From Marinifilaceae bacterium (GTDB lineage: Bacteria > Bacteroidota > Bacteroidia > Bacteroidales > Marinifilaceae), in assembly GCA_016936255.1 (NCBI GenBank), contig JAFGYE010000116.1, forward strand, positions 1 to 64,000: a stretch of DNA of 64,000 bases, given 5' to 3'. Positions within the stretch are counted from its first letter, which is position 1. Each line of letters begins with the position of its first letter. The notes under the pieces were generated by a model. That model was not told where the DNA came from. It did no database searches and was given only the letters and a program-made list of their open reading frames with translations. Positions 46,905 through 54,495 of the stretch are shown here, one piece after another. The position numbers were made by a program, and so were the translations under genes.

Positions 46905-47870
46905 ATGAAAAACTATTGTTTTATATGGATTTTCCTCTTTCTAGGCATAGAATTAATGTCCTGTTCATTGAGTATGGCTAAGTCATATGAACTTAAAGAA
47001 ATTGAGGATATTCTGAAGGATACCAAAGCCTTGTGTTTGGAAGACAATGGCATGCTTTGGGGAAGAACTCTTGATGTTCCAATTCTTTTGATCGATAAAG
47101 AAAATGGAAGAATCTACTCAAATAAAAATAGCAAGAAGCTAGGTTTAAACCCCTATAATGAAATTTACACCGGTATTCTCCCAAATTTTGTTGATGTGAT
47201 AAAAGGACCAGCCAAAATCGGCAATCAAATTTGGGCCGTTATCCCACTTCCATTGCCTGAAGATAAAATTGAAAAACAATGTATTATTCTTCATGAAGCA
47301 TTTCATTGTGTTCAACCTGAAATGGATTTGAAACCAGAACCTTATAACAACAACCATATGGACGAAATGGAAGCTCGTTTTTGGTTGAAACTGGAGTGGA
47401 AAGCACTTGAACTGGCGCTGCAAAGCGAGGGGGAAAATAAAAAACAAGCAATTACTGATGCGCTCTGTTTTCGACATTACCGCAGAGCTTTGTTTGGCAA
47501 ATGTGACGGCTGTGAGAATCGATTTGAGATTCATGAAGGCATGGCGGAATATACAGCTCAAAAACTATGCAGAAACGATAAAGATTTAAAGATATACTTG
47601 CAAAATAAGCTGCATTCAATGTGGGAATCTCCTTCTTTTGTAAACTGTTTCGCATATTTTTCCGGCCCTGTTTATGCATACCTTCTTGACAAAACAGAAA
47701 CCAACTGGCGAACACACTTAGGTGCCAGAGATGATATCGCAGCAATAGTTCAATCGACCTATGAAATTTCCTTACCATTCGATATTTATATGGAGGCAGA
47801 GGAAAGATCAGTGCTTTATAGTGGAGCCCAAATAATGGGTGAAGAATTAGATCGTGAGCTTGCTTTATAA
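46905..47870 (+). CDS. Predicted lipoprotein with HExxH motif
   Basis: A 321-residue exported protein. The N-terminus has a lipobox (LMSC, Cys20). HEAFH at 130-134, in IILHEAFHCVQPEM, fits a zincin metalloprotease site. A possible third ligand is a Glu in the following HMDEMEARFWLKLEW helix, or the Glu in HEGMAEYTAQK near residue 210, which resembles the E of gluzincins. No family is named with confidence. It may be a periplasmic peptidase; related proteins may lack activity. It is divergent from the antiporter. Confidence 0.72.
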   Translation: MKNYCFIWIFLFLGIELMSCSLSMAKSYELKEIEDILKDTKALCLEDNGMLWGRTLDVPILLIDKENGRIYSNKNSKKLGLNPYNEIYTGILPNFVDVIKGPAKIGNQIWAVIPLPLPEDKIEKQCIILHEAFHCVQPEMDLKPEPYNNNHMDEMEARFWLKLEWKALELALQSEGENKKQAITDALCFRHYRRALFGKCDGCENRFEIHEGMAEYTAQKLCRNDKDLKIYLQNKLHSMWESPSFVNCFAYFSGPVYAYLLDKTETNWRTHLGARDDIAAIVQSTYEISLPFDIYMEAEERSVLYSGAQIMGEELDRELAL

Positions 47871-47904
47871 AACACATAATTAATCTTTTACCATAGATGT
47901 AAAT

Positions 47905-47940
47905 TACTGGGCAGCCAAAATAGCTGCCCAGTAGTTTTCT
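47905..47940 (+). terminator. Terminator after the HExxH lipoprotein gene
   Basis: 11-bp stem (47905-47915 with 47923-47933), 7-nt loop, followed by a short T-tract. Confidence 0.6.
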
Positions 47941-47991
47941 ATTTACTTTGGTTTAGACTTTACGTATCTTTAATTACTAAATGAAAATATC

Positions 47992-48261
47992 ATGGATATA
48001 TTATTGGATCAAGGTTGGAGCGAAATTGACAGTAAATTGGTTAAAAATTATGAACTCCCAAACTTCATTGAGGCGATAAATTTTATAAACTTAGTGGCTT
48101 CAGAAGCTGAAAACATGAATCATCATCCAGATATTAAACTGTACAATTACAAAAATGTACGCCTAATTTTAACCACTCACTCCAAGGGTAAAATCACAAA
48201 AAAAGACATTATCCTTGCCAAAAGCATCGACAAAATATTTGACTCGATGAAAGTCTTTTAG
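47992..48261 (+). CDS. Pterin-4a-carbinolamine dehydratase
   Basis: An 89-residue PCD-fold protein. The active-site signature ENMNHHPDIKLYNYKNV and the segment LILTTHSKGKITKKDI are present. Family members dehydrate 4a-hydroxytetrahydrobiopterin after aromatic amino-acid hydroxylases or serve in molybdopterin or folate-related roles. No phenylalanine hydroxylase is in the window. Its stop overlaps the convergent pheA stop by 3-4 bp, an intimate tail-to-tail arrangement of two genes tied to phenylalanine. Confidence 0.9.
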   Translation: MDILLDQGWSEIDSKLVKNYELPNFIEAINFINLVASEAENMNHHPDIKLYNYKNVRLILTTHSKGKITKKDIILAKSIDKIFDSMKVF

Positions 48262-49097
48262 GTGATCACAATACCTTTGTTATAAGTACCCAATACTTGC
48301 ATTCCTTTCGTATAGTCTGATATTTTATCTAAGGCATTCCTAAACTGCCTTGGCCCCTGAAATTCCAAATCGACATGAAAAAAGTATTGCCAATTGATAC
48401 CCGGAATTGGTAAAGATTGAATCTTCGAAAGATTAATGTTCTCCTTGGCAAAACAATCCAAAATATAAGACAAGCTCCCCGGTTTATGACTGGTACTAAA
48501 GTATAGTGATGCTTTATTGTACCCTCCGTTTGGAACAACATCTTTCTTTCTCTTTAAAACAAAAAAACGGGTTTGATTGTCTTTTATGCTTTCAATTTCC
48601 TCAGCTATAATTTCCAATCCATACAATTCTGCCGGATAATCACCGGCAATAGCTCCCACACCCATCAATTGATTGTTTCTTACATTCTTCGCACTTAAGG
48701 CCGTATCCTCCATTTCCACCAATTTAATATTTGGATGATCGTGAAAGAAAGCACGACACTGATGAATTGCCATTGGATGAGAATGAACCTCTTTTAAATC
48801 TTCAATTTTTTGCCCGGGCAAAGCCATTAAATTTTGCTTAATTCTCAAAAATATCTCCCCTTCAATTACAAGACCGGAATCCTGAAGAAGCCCGTAATTC
48901 TGAAGAATACTTCCGGCAATAGAATTTTCAATCGCCATTATTCCACCATCGCATACCGATTCATCCTGTATTAATTCAACAAGTGTGGCGAAATTACCGG
49001 CAGGAATAATTTCAACATCTTCTCCGTAATAGGCATTGGCAGCCAAATGGTGAAAACACCCCTCAACTCCTTGAATTACAATTTTTCTTTTCTTCAT
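48258..49097 (-). CDS. pheA: Prephenate dehydratase
   Basis: A 279-residue monofunctional prephenate dehydratase converting prephenate to phenylpyruvate for Phe synthesis. The catalytic part (1-185) contains IQGVEGCFHHLAA, the family TRF motif in DNQTRFFVL and ENSIAGSIL. The C-terminal ACT domain (about 195-279; KPGSLSYILDCFAKENINLSKIQSLPI) should bind Phe for feedback inhibition. ATG at 49097 was chosen; an upstream start at 49121 would fall in the leader terminator. No chorismate mutase domain and no linked shikimate genes. The upstream region carries two Phe-rich leader peptides with terminators, so expression is probably controlled by attenuation. Confidence 0.95.
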   Translation of the reverse strand: MKKRKIVIQGVEGCFHHLAANAYYGEDVEIIPAGNFATLVELIQDESVCDGGIMAIENSIAGSILQNYGLLQDSGLVIEGEIFLRIKQNLMALPGQKIEDLKEVHSHPMAIHQCRAFFHDHPNIKLVEMEDTALSAKNVRNNQLMGVGAIAGDYPAELYGLEIIAEEIESIKDNQTRFFVLKRKKDVVPNGGYNKASLYFSTSHKPGSLSYILDCFAKENINLSKIQSLPIPGINWQYFFHVDLEFQGPRQFRNALDKISDYTKGMQVLGTYNKGIVIT

Positions 49098-49120
49098 GGT
49101 TATAGTTAGATTTTGTATCA

Positions 49121-49151
49121 CAAAAAAGAGTCCCGATTAATCAGGACCCTT
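49121..49151 (-). terminator. Attenuator terminator 2, in the pheA leader
   Basis: Minus-strand hairpin with 11 paired positions, including G-U pairs (arms within 49140-49150 and 49127-49137), followed by TTTTTT (A-run at 49122-49127). It lies between leader peptide 2 and the pheA ATG, 24 bp before the start codon. Confidence 0.75.
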
Positions 49152-49188
49152 TGTGAATAATATTACATTTTATTTCATAGGAATCCTG
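49142..49188 (-). promoter_or_regulatory. Candidate antiterminator pairing 2
   Basis: CAGGATTC (49181-49188, inside the leader-2 ORF, downstream of its Phe codons) can pair over 8 positions (two G-U) with GGGTCCTG (49142-49149), the left arm of terminator 2. The two structures are mutually exclusive, as an attenuator requires. Confidence 0.6.
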
Positions 49189-49250
49189 TTCTTCTCTCCG
49201 CTAAAAAAGAAAAAAATAAAAAACCAACTCTTAAAAAATACTGTTTTCAT
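49170..49250 (-). CDS. Phe-rich leader peptide 2 of pheA
   Basis: A 26-codon ORF (ATG at 49250, TAA at 49170-49172), too short for standard gene calling. Eight codons are Phe, arranged FFKSWFFIFFFF at residues 5-16. A ribosome stalled there for lack of charged tRNA-Phe would leave CAGGATTC free to sequester the terminator's left arm. A ribosome reaching the stop would cover it and allow termination. It has an A-rich translation start region like other genes here. Conservation of the peptide was not tested. Confidence 0.65.
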   Translation of the reverse strand: MKTVFFKSWFFIFFFFSGEKNRIPMK

Positions 49251-49272
49251 CTGTTTATAATTTTAAGTTTTT

Positions 49273-49338
49273 GTCAGATGGAACTTACCATATAATCATT
49301 TCCCTGTGTGTAGAAAGCTTTATACATGGACATTTCAT
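49273..49338 (-). repeat. Dispersed leader element, copy A
   Basis: Reading on the minus strand, it begins ATGAAATGTCC, has a central ACACACAGGGAAATGATTAT and ends GGTAAGTTCCATCTGAC. The following A/T-rich stretch leads to the ATG of leader peptide 2. The ends match copies B, C and D. Confidence 0.7.
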
Positions 49339-49375
49339 GTGTTTATAATTTGATTTTTAATTACCATATAGCCTG

Positions 49376-49394
49376 TCCCGAACTTGTTTCGGGA
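49376..49394. repeat. Short inverted repeat between copies A and B
   Basis: TCCCGAA/TTCGGGA (49376-49382 with 49388-49394), 5-nt loop. This GC-richer hairpin resembles common Bacteroidetes interspersed palindromes. Confidence 0.5.
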
Positions 49395-49459
49395 GAACTT
49401 ACCATTCTGAGATAATCATCCCTCTGTGTGTCAAAATCGCTTTGATATGGACGTTTCAT
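49393..49459 (-). repeat. Dispersed leader element, copy B
   Basis: On the minus strand it begins ATGAAACGTCC, has ACACACAGAGGGATGATTAT centrally and ends ATGGTAAGTTC. It is in direct orientation with copy A, about 55 bp upstream of it in the transcript, just after the U-run of attenuator terminator 1. Confidence 0.7.
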
Positions 49460-49465
49460 ATAGTC

Positions 49466-49492
49466 AAAAAAAAAGAGCCCTTACAGAGGCTC
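49466..49492 (-). terminator. Attenuator terminator 1, in the pheA leader
   Basis: Minus-strand hairpin GAGCC/GGCTC (49488-49492 with 49475-49479, plus inner partial pairs) followed by nine T (A-run 49466-49474). The sequence AGAGG at 49518-49522, just after the leader-1 stop, can pair with CCTCT at 49485-49489 of its left side, giving a possible antiterminator. Confidence 0.65.
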
Positions 49493-49523
49493 ATCATCAA
49501 TTAAATAGTACGTGAATCCTCTT

Positions 49524-49577
49524 CTAACAACAACTGCTAAAAAAGAAAAATCGCCCGATATGCATATTATTACTCAT
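49524..49577 (-). CDS. Phe-rich leader peptide 1 of pheA
   Basis: A 17-codon ORF reading MSNNMHIGRFFFFSSCC (ATG at 49577, TAG at 49524-49526). Four consecutive Phe codons lie just before the stop. The DNA around the Phe run and the downstream AGGATTC resembles the corresponding part of leader 2, so the two attenuators probably arose by duplication. Confidence 0.6.
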   Translation of the reverse strand: MSNNMHIGRFFFFSSCC

Positions 49578-49598
49578 ACTTTCTGTACTAATTCTTTT

Positions 49599-49606
49599 CA
49601 AAGGTA
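49599..49606 (-). promoter_or_regulatory. Candidate pheA promoter -7 box
   Basis: TACCTTTG on the minus strand matches TAnnTTTG. It lies 21 bp upstream of the leader-1 ATG, so a transcript from here would contain both leaders. A TTG occurs about 15 bp upstream of the box, closer than usual. Confidence 0.5.
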
Positions 49607-49818
49607 AAAAAATATTTCATACAACCTGAGAATTATCATACTCATGCAGGCAGCAATGCCGTTAAACCTCTCAATGTTATGATATGACTGCTGGTAATTC
49701 TTCTCAATACCTATCTTTTTTATTGATTCTAATTTTTAACAGATCAATAACAACCACCCCTGTACTTTCTCAACCAATAGTAGTATATTTAATACTTCAA
49801 TGTCTTTATATATCGGAA

Positions 49819-50313
49819 ATGAAATTTAGATGCCAATTATTACTACTTAGCTTGCTTATTATTTCAATAAAATCAGTAAGCGCTCAGGAAATTAAATCCC
49901 ACAATTTTAAGGACCTGGAACCTATTCTTCATCATCAGAATGATACCACTTACGTGATTAACTTTTGGGCGATGTGGTGCAAACCATGTGTTGAAGAACT
50001 TCCTGAATTTGAAGATATCCGTAAAGATTATACAGGTAAAAAGGTAAAAGTAATACTGGTTAGTCTCGATTTTGGAAAAAATGTAGAAGAGCGCTTACTC
50101 GGCTTTTTAAAGAAAAAAAATATAAATGCTGAAGTTGTTTTACTCGATGATCCGGATGCAAATAGCTGGATTGGAAAAGTTGATAAAGACTGGGATGGTG
50201 CTCTTCCTGCTACTCTTATCTATAAAAAAGGGATTCGAAAAGTTTTTACCCGTCAGATTTCGTACGACGAATTGGCGGGCTCAATTGATAAATTAAATAA
50301 TCAACCGAATTAA
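49819..50313 (+). CDS. TlpA-like exported thioredoxin-fold protein
   Basis: A 164-residue protein with a signal peptide (about 1-22, ending SVSAQ) and a thioredoxin domain with the redox site WCKPC in VINFWAMWCKPCVEELPEF. The family reduces disulfides or supports cytochrome maturation in the periplasm. The ATG at 49819 was chosen because it yields the signal peptide; the longer open frame from 49684 has none at its start. It precedes a second redoxin by 11 bp, clearly an operon. Confidence 0.88.
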   Translation: MKFRCQLLLLSLLIISIKSVSAQEIKSHNFKDLEPILHHQNDTTYVINFWAMWCKPCVEELPEFEDIRKDYTGKKVKVILVSLDFGKNVEERLLGFLKKKNINAEVVLLDDPDANSWIGKVDKDWDGALPATLIYKKGIRKVFTRQISYDELAGSIDKLNNQPN

Positions 50314-50324
50314 AATTTATAATT

Positions 50325-50924
50325 ATGAAGAAAGTATTGATTTTGGGTCTGTTTATATTGGCCACAATGGGAATACGAGCTCAAGGCTACCAGATAGGCG
50401 ACAAGGCGAAAGACTTTAAACTGAAAAATGTTGATGGGAAACAGATTTCGCTAGCCGATTACAAGGATGCCAAAGGATTCATTGTGATTTTCACATGCAA
50501 TCATTGTCCTTATTCTGTAGCTTATGAAGATCGGATTCTCGAAATTGACAAAAAATACAAGGAAAAAGGATTCCCGGTAATTGCTATCAATCCAAACGAT
50601 CCGGAATTGTACGAAAGCGATTCTTTCGACAATATGATTGTACGGGCAAAGGAAAAAGGATTTACATTCCCTTATCTGATGGATGAAACACAGGAAGTAT
50701 TTAAAAGATTTGGCGCAACCAAAACTCCTCACGTTTTTATTTTAAGCAATAAGAGCGGAGAATACACAGTGGAATATATTGGTGCGATCGATAACAATTA
50801 CAAAGACGCATCTCAGGTTACAAGCAGATATGTTGAGGATGCTGTAGATGCACTCTTACAAAATAAAAAACCAGAAGTTACTTCGACAAAAGCAATTGGT
50901 TGTGGAATTAAAACCAAAGGATAA
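50325..50924 (+). CDS. Exported peroxiredoxin/thioredoxin-like protein
   Basis: A 199-residue protein with a signal peptide (about 1-19, ending IRAQ) and an AhpC/TSA-like redoxin domain: GDKAKDFKLKNVDGKQISLADY, then FTCNHCPYSVAYEDRI with a CNHC redox motif, and cis-Pro in ATKTPHVFIL. This group is annotated thioredoxin-family protein and its partner is unknown. It forms an operon with the TlpA-like gene (11-bp gap), suggesting a periplasmic thiol-reduction pair. A C-terminal GCGIK motif adds a further Cys. Confidence 0.88.
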   Translation: MKKVLILGLFILATMGIRAQGYQIGDKAKDFKLKNVDGKQISLADYKDAKGFIVIFTCNHCPYSVAYEDRILEIDKKYKEKGFPVIAINPNDPELYESDSFDNMIVRAKEKGFTFPYLMDETQEVFKRFGATKTPHVFILSNKSGEYTVEYIGAIDNNYKDASQVTSRYVEDAVDALLQNKKPEVTSTKAIGCGIKTKG

Positions 50925-50940
50925 GGAAATCACCAAGAAA

Positions 50941-50974
50941 AAAGATCCAGACATCAAATGATGCCTGGATCTTT
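50941..50974. terminator. Convergent terminator
   Basis: Long stem (50941-50956 with 50959-50974, one mismatch) between the redoxin gene and the convergent alcohol-dehydrogenase-like gene, followed by CTTTACTAT. Confidence 0.7.
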
Positions 50975-51017
50975 ACTATAATTCAATTGCATTCCAACCT
51001 GCTGAATTGGTTCCTGT

Positions 51018-51965
51018 TTATTCGGCAATTTTTAAAGACAGCTTTCCAACCACCCTGCCCGTTTCACTGTACTGATGAGCCTTGTCAATATCAATTAGAT
51101 CGTAAGATTTATCGATGTAAGTTTTTAAAAGGCCTGCATCAACAAAATCAGCCAATAATTCCAGATCTGCCTTACTTTCCTGTACAAAGATCTTCTTCAT
51201 TTTTTTTGAACTAACCAGATTATGAATAGATCCGAGCAAGAGAATATTGAACGAAGGAAGTGTAGTCACAAAAACCCCACCCCGCTGCAAAATATGTTTT
51301 ACTTTTGAATATTCCTGATTTCCTACTACATCGAAAAAAATGTCATACTCTTCCTGAAGCGAAACAATATCTTGTTCAAAATAGTCAACGACCTGATCGG
51401 CACCTAACTCTTTTGCAAATTGTACATTTCTGTTGCTGCACACCCCTGTAACCTTGCAGTCGTAAGCTTTAGCCAATTGCACAGCAAAAGACCCAACACC
51501 TCCCGAGCAACCATTCACCAAAACACTCATTCCTTTTCGGATATTACCCATGTTCCGAAGTGCCTGCAGTGCTGTTAATCCTGCCAAAGGCAAAGTTGCC
51601 GCCTCTTCAAAATTCATTTTTTGCGGTTTTAATGCCAGATGACATGCAGAAGTAGCTACATATTCAGCATAGGCACCATTCTTTGTAATATCAATTTTTC
51701 CAAAAACCTCATCGCCGACTCTAAAGAACTGAACATTTTTACCAATTTCTACAATTCGGCCAGCAATATCTCCTCCTAATACACAGGGCAGTTTCTTTCT
51801 CATGAATAGTTTCAAACTGCCTTTACGGATTTTCCAATCGACAGGATTGACAGAAGATGCATAAACCTCAACCAGAACCTGATTATGATCTACCTGAGGG
51901 CGAGCAAGATTAGCTATCTCTAATACATCCGGAGCCCCGTACTTTTTCATAACTACCGCTTTCAT
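51018..51965 (-). CDS. Medium-chain NAD(P)-dependent alcohol dehydrogenase/quinone oxidoreductase-like
   Basis: A 315-residue MDR protein of the quinone oxidoreductase type. The GroES-like N-terminal domain (KYGAPDVLEIANLARPQVDHNQVLVEVYASSVNPVDWKIRKG) lacks the zinc ligands of true alcohol dehydrogenases. The Rossmann domain contains VLVNGCSGGVGSFAVQLAKAYDCKVTGVCS. It should reduce quinones or enones with NADPH, but the substrate is unknown. A copy of the dispersed leader element lies just upstream of its ATG. Confidence 0.87.
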   Translation of the reverse strand: MKAVVMKKYGAPDVLEIANLARPQVDHNQVLVEVYASSVNPVDWKIRKGSLKLFMRKKLPCVLGGDIAGRIVEIGKNVQFFRVGDEVFGKIDITKNGAYAEYVATSACHLALKPQKMNFEEAATLPLAGLTALQALRNMGNIRKGMSVLVNGCSGGVGSFAVQLAKAYDCKVTGVCSNRNVQFAKELGADQVVDYFEQDIVSLQEEYDIFFDVVGNQEYSKVKHILQRGGVFVTTLPSFNILLLGSIHNLVSSKKMKKIFVQESKADLELLADFVDAGLLKTYIDKSYDLIDIDKAHQYSETGRVVGKLSLKIAE

Positions 51966-51986
51966 CTGTTTGTATTTTTTATTTTA

Positions 51987-52045
51987 TTACCATGAGTAAA
52001 TAATCATGCCCTGCATGCCGCAACTGCCTTTTATGAACGTTTCAC
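51987..52045 (-). repeat. Dispersed leader element, copy D
   Basis: On the minus strand it begins GTGAAACGTTCATAA, has GCAGGGCATGATTAT centrally and ends CTCATGGTAAT, about 20 bp before the ATG of the alcohol-dehydrogenase-like gene. It is the most diverged copy. Confidence 0.5.
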
Positions 52046-52130
52046 ATCCTGAAAATTTACAATTCAAAACACTTCTAATTAACCCGTTGAGCTTCGTTCA
52101 AGTTACAACAAGTTTCCAATACTTTCAAAG

Positions 52131-52158
52131 AAAAAGGCTCATCCTTAAGGATAAGCCC
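52131..52158 (-). terminator. Terminator after the nitroreductase gene
   Basis: Stem GGCTCATCCTT/AAGGATAAGCC (52136-52146 with 52147-52157, one mismatch, inner pairs opening as the loop) with five T on the minus strand. Confidence 0.6.
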
Positions 52159-52176
52159 AATTGTATAATCTATATC

Positions 52177-52749
52177 TTATTTCATATCGTCCCAATCGCC
52201 GTCAAACAAAATTTTATCCAAAGAACGCCGTTCCCTTTTACTCGATTCCATTTCTCTAATATTTTCGGGTAATTGCATTGGATCGCCTCTATAACCAACA
52301 GCGATCATTGTTACAATATCAAAATCGAAAGGAATTTCGAACATCTCCCGAGCTTTTTCAACACTAAAACCAGCCATTTGATGCATATATAAATCCATAC
52401 TCGTTGCCTGAGCAGACATGTTTCCAATGGCCAAACCCAAATCATGACGCGCATGATGATTTTCTTTTTGATTCTGAGCAAACTTTTTTGCAGCTAGTGT
52501 CAAAATAATCATGGGTGCTGTTTTTACCCACATCTGATTAAACTCTCCCAAACAAGACAACAATTGATCGTATCGCTCCGGGTAATCTTTTGTTGCGTAA
52601 ACAAACCTCCACGGTTGTTCATTAAAACAAGACGCGGCAAATGATGCAGCCTCGAATAATTTTTCAATCTTGGCAGGTTCAATTTCTTTGTCCCCAAAGG
52701 CTCTCGGACTCCATCGTTTGTCTATCAATTCATGAATTTCAGCACTCAT
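52177..52749 (-). CDS. Nitroreductase-family flavoprotein
   Basis: A 190-residue FMN-dependent oxidoreductase. Features: N-terminal DKRWSPRAF (family RRS.R.F), FAASCFNEQPWRFVYATKD for FMN binding, DLGLAIGNMSAQATSMDLYMHQMAGF and the C-terminal MIAVGYRGDP. Such enzymes reduce nitro compounds, enones or quinones with NAD(P)H. Short but within the family range. It has its own terminator and precedes the alcohol-dehydrogenase-like gene on the same strand. Confidence 0.9.
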   Translation of the reverse strand: MSAEIHELIDKRWSPRAFGDKEIEPAKIEKLFEAASFAASCFNEQPWRFVYATKDYPERYDQLLSCLGEFNQMWVKTAPMIILTLAAKKFAQNQKENHHARHDLGLAIGNMSAQATSMDLYMHQMAGFSVEKAREMFEIPFDFDIVTMIAVGYRGDPMQLPENIREMESSKRERRSLDKILFDGDWDDMK

Positions 52750-52889
52750 TGCTCTATCGGTTTATAATGAAAAAATGTCCTTACATCAGTAAAATGGCGA
52801 TACCGGGGTAGGTTTTGGTAAAGAATTACACAGCTTTGAAGATAAGCATATTTTAACAAAAATTAAGGACTTGCTTGTATTTTATTGTC

Positions 52890-52897
52890 TATATTTG
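52890..52897 (+). promoter_or_regulatory. -7 promoter box for the phosphoesterase gene
   Basis: TATATTTG matches TAnnTTTG. A TTG at 52871-52873 is 16 bp upstream of it. The start codon lies 40 bp downstream. Confidence 0.5.
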
Positions 52898-52937
52898 GGC
52901 CTATTTAATAATCAATGAACCACTTATAATAACTTGA

Positions 52938-54203
52938 ATGAAAGCAAGTGTATATTTATTGATTCCTCTGTTACTATTTATGCTGTTGGTAGACATTTAT
53001 ACCTACCGTGGTGTGAAACCTCTGATTGCCAAGATAAAATATTCACCGGCAAGACAATCATTAAGCATCCTGTTTTGGGGTATTTCAGTTTTAGTTTTTG
53101 CTGGTTTTACCCTGTTTATGTTCGGGATTAAGCATGTACAACAATCTGAAACCTATATCTATGTTGGATACCTGGTAGCTGGTTTTTCATTGTTTTATAT
53201 TCCAAAGTTTGTATTTGTACTTTTCGTTCTATTAAAAGATATACTAGGAGCGATTGCAGGAATCATTAATTGGTTCGGGGAGAGAAAGAAAAAAAGTGTA
53301 CCACAATTTAATTCGAAGAGAAAAATGGAGAGATCCGAGTTTTTGTATCAAATGGGATTGATTTTAGCAGCCATTCCGTTTGCATCAATTTTATATGGTG
53401 TAACCAAAGGGAAATTTAACTACAGGGTAATGAGGGAAAAGATCAGCTTCGATCATCTTCCCAAGTCATTTAAAGGGCTCAAAATCGTTCAAATATCCGA
53501 CATGCATCTGGGCAGTTTCAATAAGAATTTTGAGAAAATAACCAAGGCTGTTGAACTGATCAACGAACAAGAACCGGACCTGATTCTATTCACAGGCGAT
53601 TTGGTAAATAACTTTGCCGAAGAAACAGAAGGATGGGCACCGATATTGTCTAAAATGAATGCGAAAATTGGAAAATATTCCATCATGGGGAATCACGACT
53701 ACGGTGATTATTCTTACTGGAAATCACCTGCCGACAAAGCCCAAAATTTACAAACAATTAAAGATTTTCACCACGAAATGGGCTTTAAGCTGCTTCTGAA
53801 CGAATCGGAAACCATATCATTAAATGGTGAAGAAATTGCACTGGTTGGTGTCGAAAACTGGGGTAAACCTCCTTTCCCTCAGCATGGCGATTTACAAAAA
53901 GCCATCAACGGATCGGCCAATCTGCCCTTTAAAATTTTGATGAGTCACGATCCTTCGCATTGGGATGCGCAGGTTTTGGATACTGATATTGCCCTTACCT
54001 TCTCGGGTCATACACATGGAATGCAATTTGGGCTCGAACGGGCAGGCATAAAATGGAGTCCGGTACAGTACAAATATCCCCGCTGGGGCGGATTGTACCA
54101 GCAAGGGAATCAATACCTTTATGTGAATCGTGGTTTTGGTTATATCGGATTCCCCGGCCGGGTTGGTATGCCACCCGAAATTACCTTGGTGGAACTGACC
54201 TAA
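52938..54203 (+). CDS. Membrane-anchored metallophosphoesterase
   Basis: A 421-residue protein. Four hydrophobic helices span about residues 1-150, followed by a calcineurin-like phosphoesterase domain: IVQISDMHLGSF, ILFTGDLVNN, IMGNHDYGDY, ILMSHDPSHWD and LTFSGHTHGMQFG supply all five metal-binding blocks. It resembles the YkuE/YaeI group, which acts on lipid or cell-envelope phosphoesters. The catalytic domain probably faces the periplasm. Transcribed alone, with a -7 box upstream and terminator downstream. Confidence 0.9.
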   Translation: MKASVYLLIPLLLFMLLVDIYTYRGVKPLIAKIKYSPARQSLSILFWGISVLVFAGFTLFMFGIKHVQQSETYIYVGYLVAGFSLFYIPKFVFVLFVLLKDILGAIAGIINWFGERKKKSVPQFNSKRKMERSEFLYQMGLILAAIPFASILYGVTKGKFNYRVMREKISFDHLPKSFKGLKIVQISDMHLGSFNKNFEKITKAVELINEQEPDLILFTGDLVNNFAEETEGWAPILSKMNAKIGKYSIMGNHDYGDYSYWKSPADKAQNLQTIKDFHHEMGFKLLLNESETISLNGEEIALVGVENWGKPPFPQHGDLQKAINGSANLPFKILMSHDPSHWDAQVLDTDIALTFSGHTHGMQFGLERAGIKWSPVQYKYPRWGGLYQQGNQYLYVNRGFGYIGFPGRVGMPPEITLVELT

Positions 54204-54260
54204 CTGAACGCAGACTAACGCGAACACATCTGGTTGTAAACAGATTCTGAAATTATAGAT

Positions 54261-54289
54261 AAGGATGCGCACTTGCGTGTCCTTTTTTT
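54261..54289 (+). terminator. Terminator after the phosphoesterase gene
   Basis: 9-bp stem with two wobble pairs (54261-54269 with 54276-54284), 6-nt loop, followed by seven T. Confidence 0.75.
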
Positions 54290-54300
54290 ATTTTTACACC

Positions 54301-54336
54301 TCATCCCCGGCCCTTCTCCTGATGGTGAAGGAGAAC
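54301..54336. repeat. GC-rich REP-like inverted repeat
   Basis: The run TCATCCCCGGCCCTTCTCC is followed by an inverted copy of its end (TTCTCCT/AGGAGAA, 54314-54320 with 54329-54335). It stands out from the AT-rich surroundings and resembles interspersed palindromes common in this phylum. Confidence 0.5.
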
Positions 54337-54495
54337 AAAACGCGCAAAAAAACCAATGACAATACATTTTTATTTTGTACATTTAACAGACTTAGTGATT
54401 TGATACATTGACAGTTCCAAACACCCCTTATTACATACTGTCAAGATTTTCGGATTACTACCTTCATTTCTTACTACGAACTAAACATTTTTTCT

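Noticed and set aside
49684-49818. Longer N-terminus for the TlpA-like protein
   Set aside because: The extension puts 45 residues in front of a perfect signal peptide; the internal ATG at 49819 is the natural start.
52769-52830. Possible fifth copy of the dispersed leader element before the membrane phosphoesterase gene
   Set aside because: It has ATGAAA, TGTCC and TGGTAAAG in order, but the core does not align and it is over 100 bp from the start codon.
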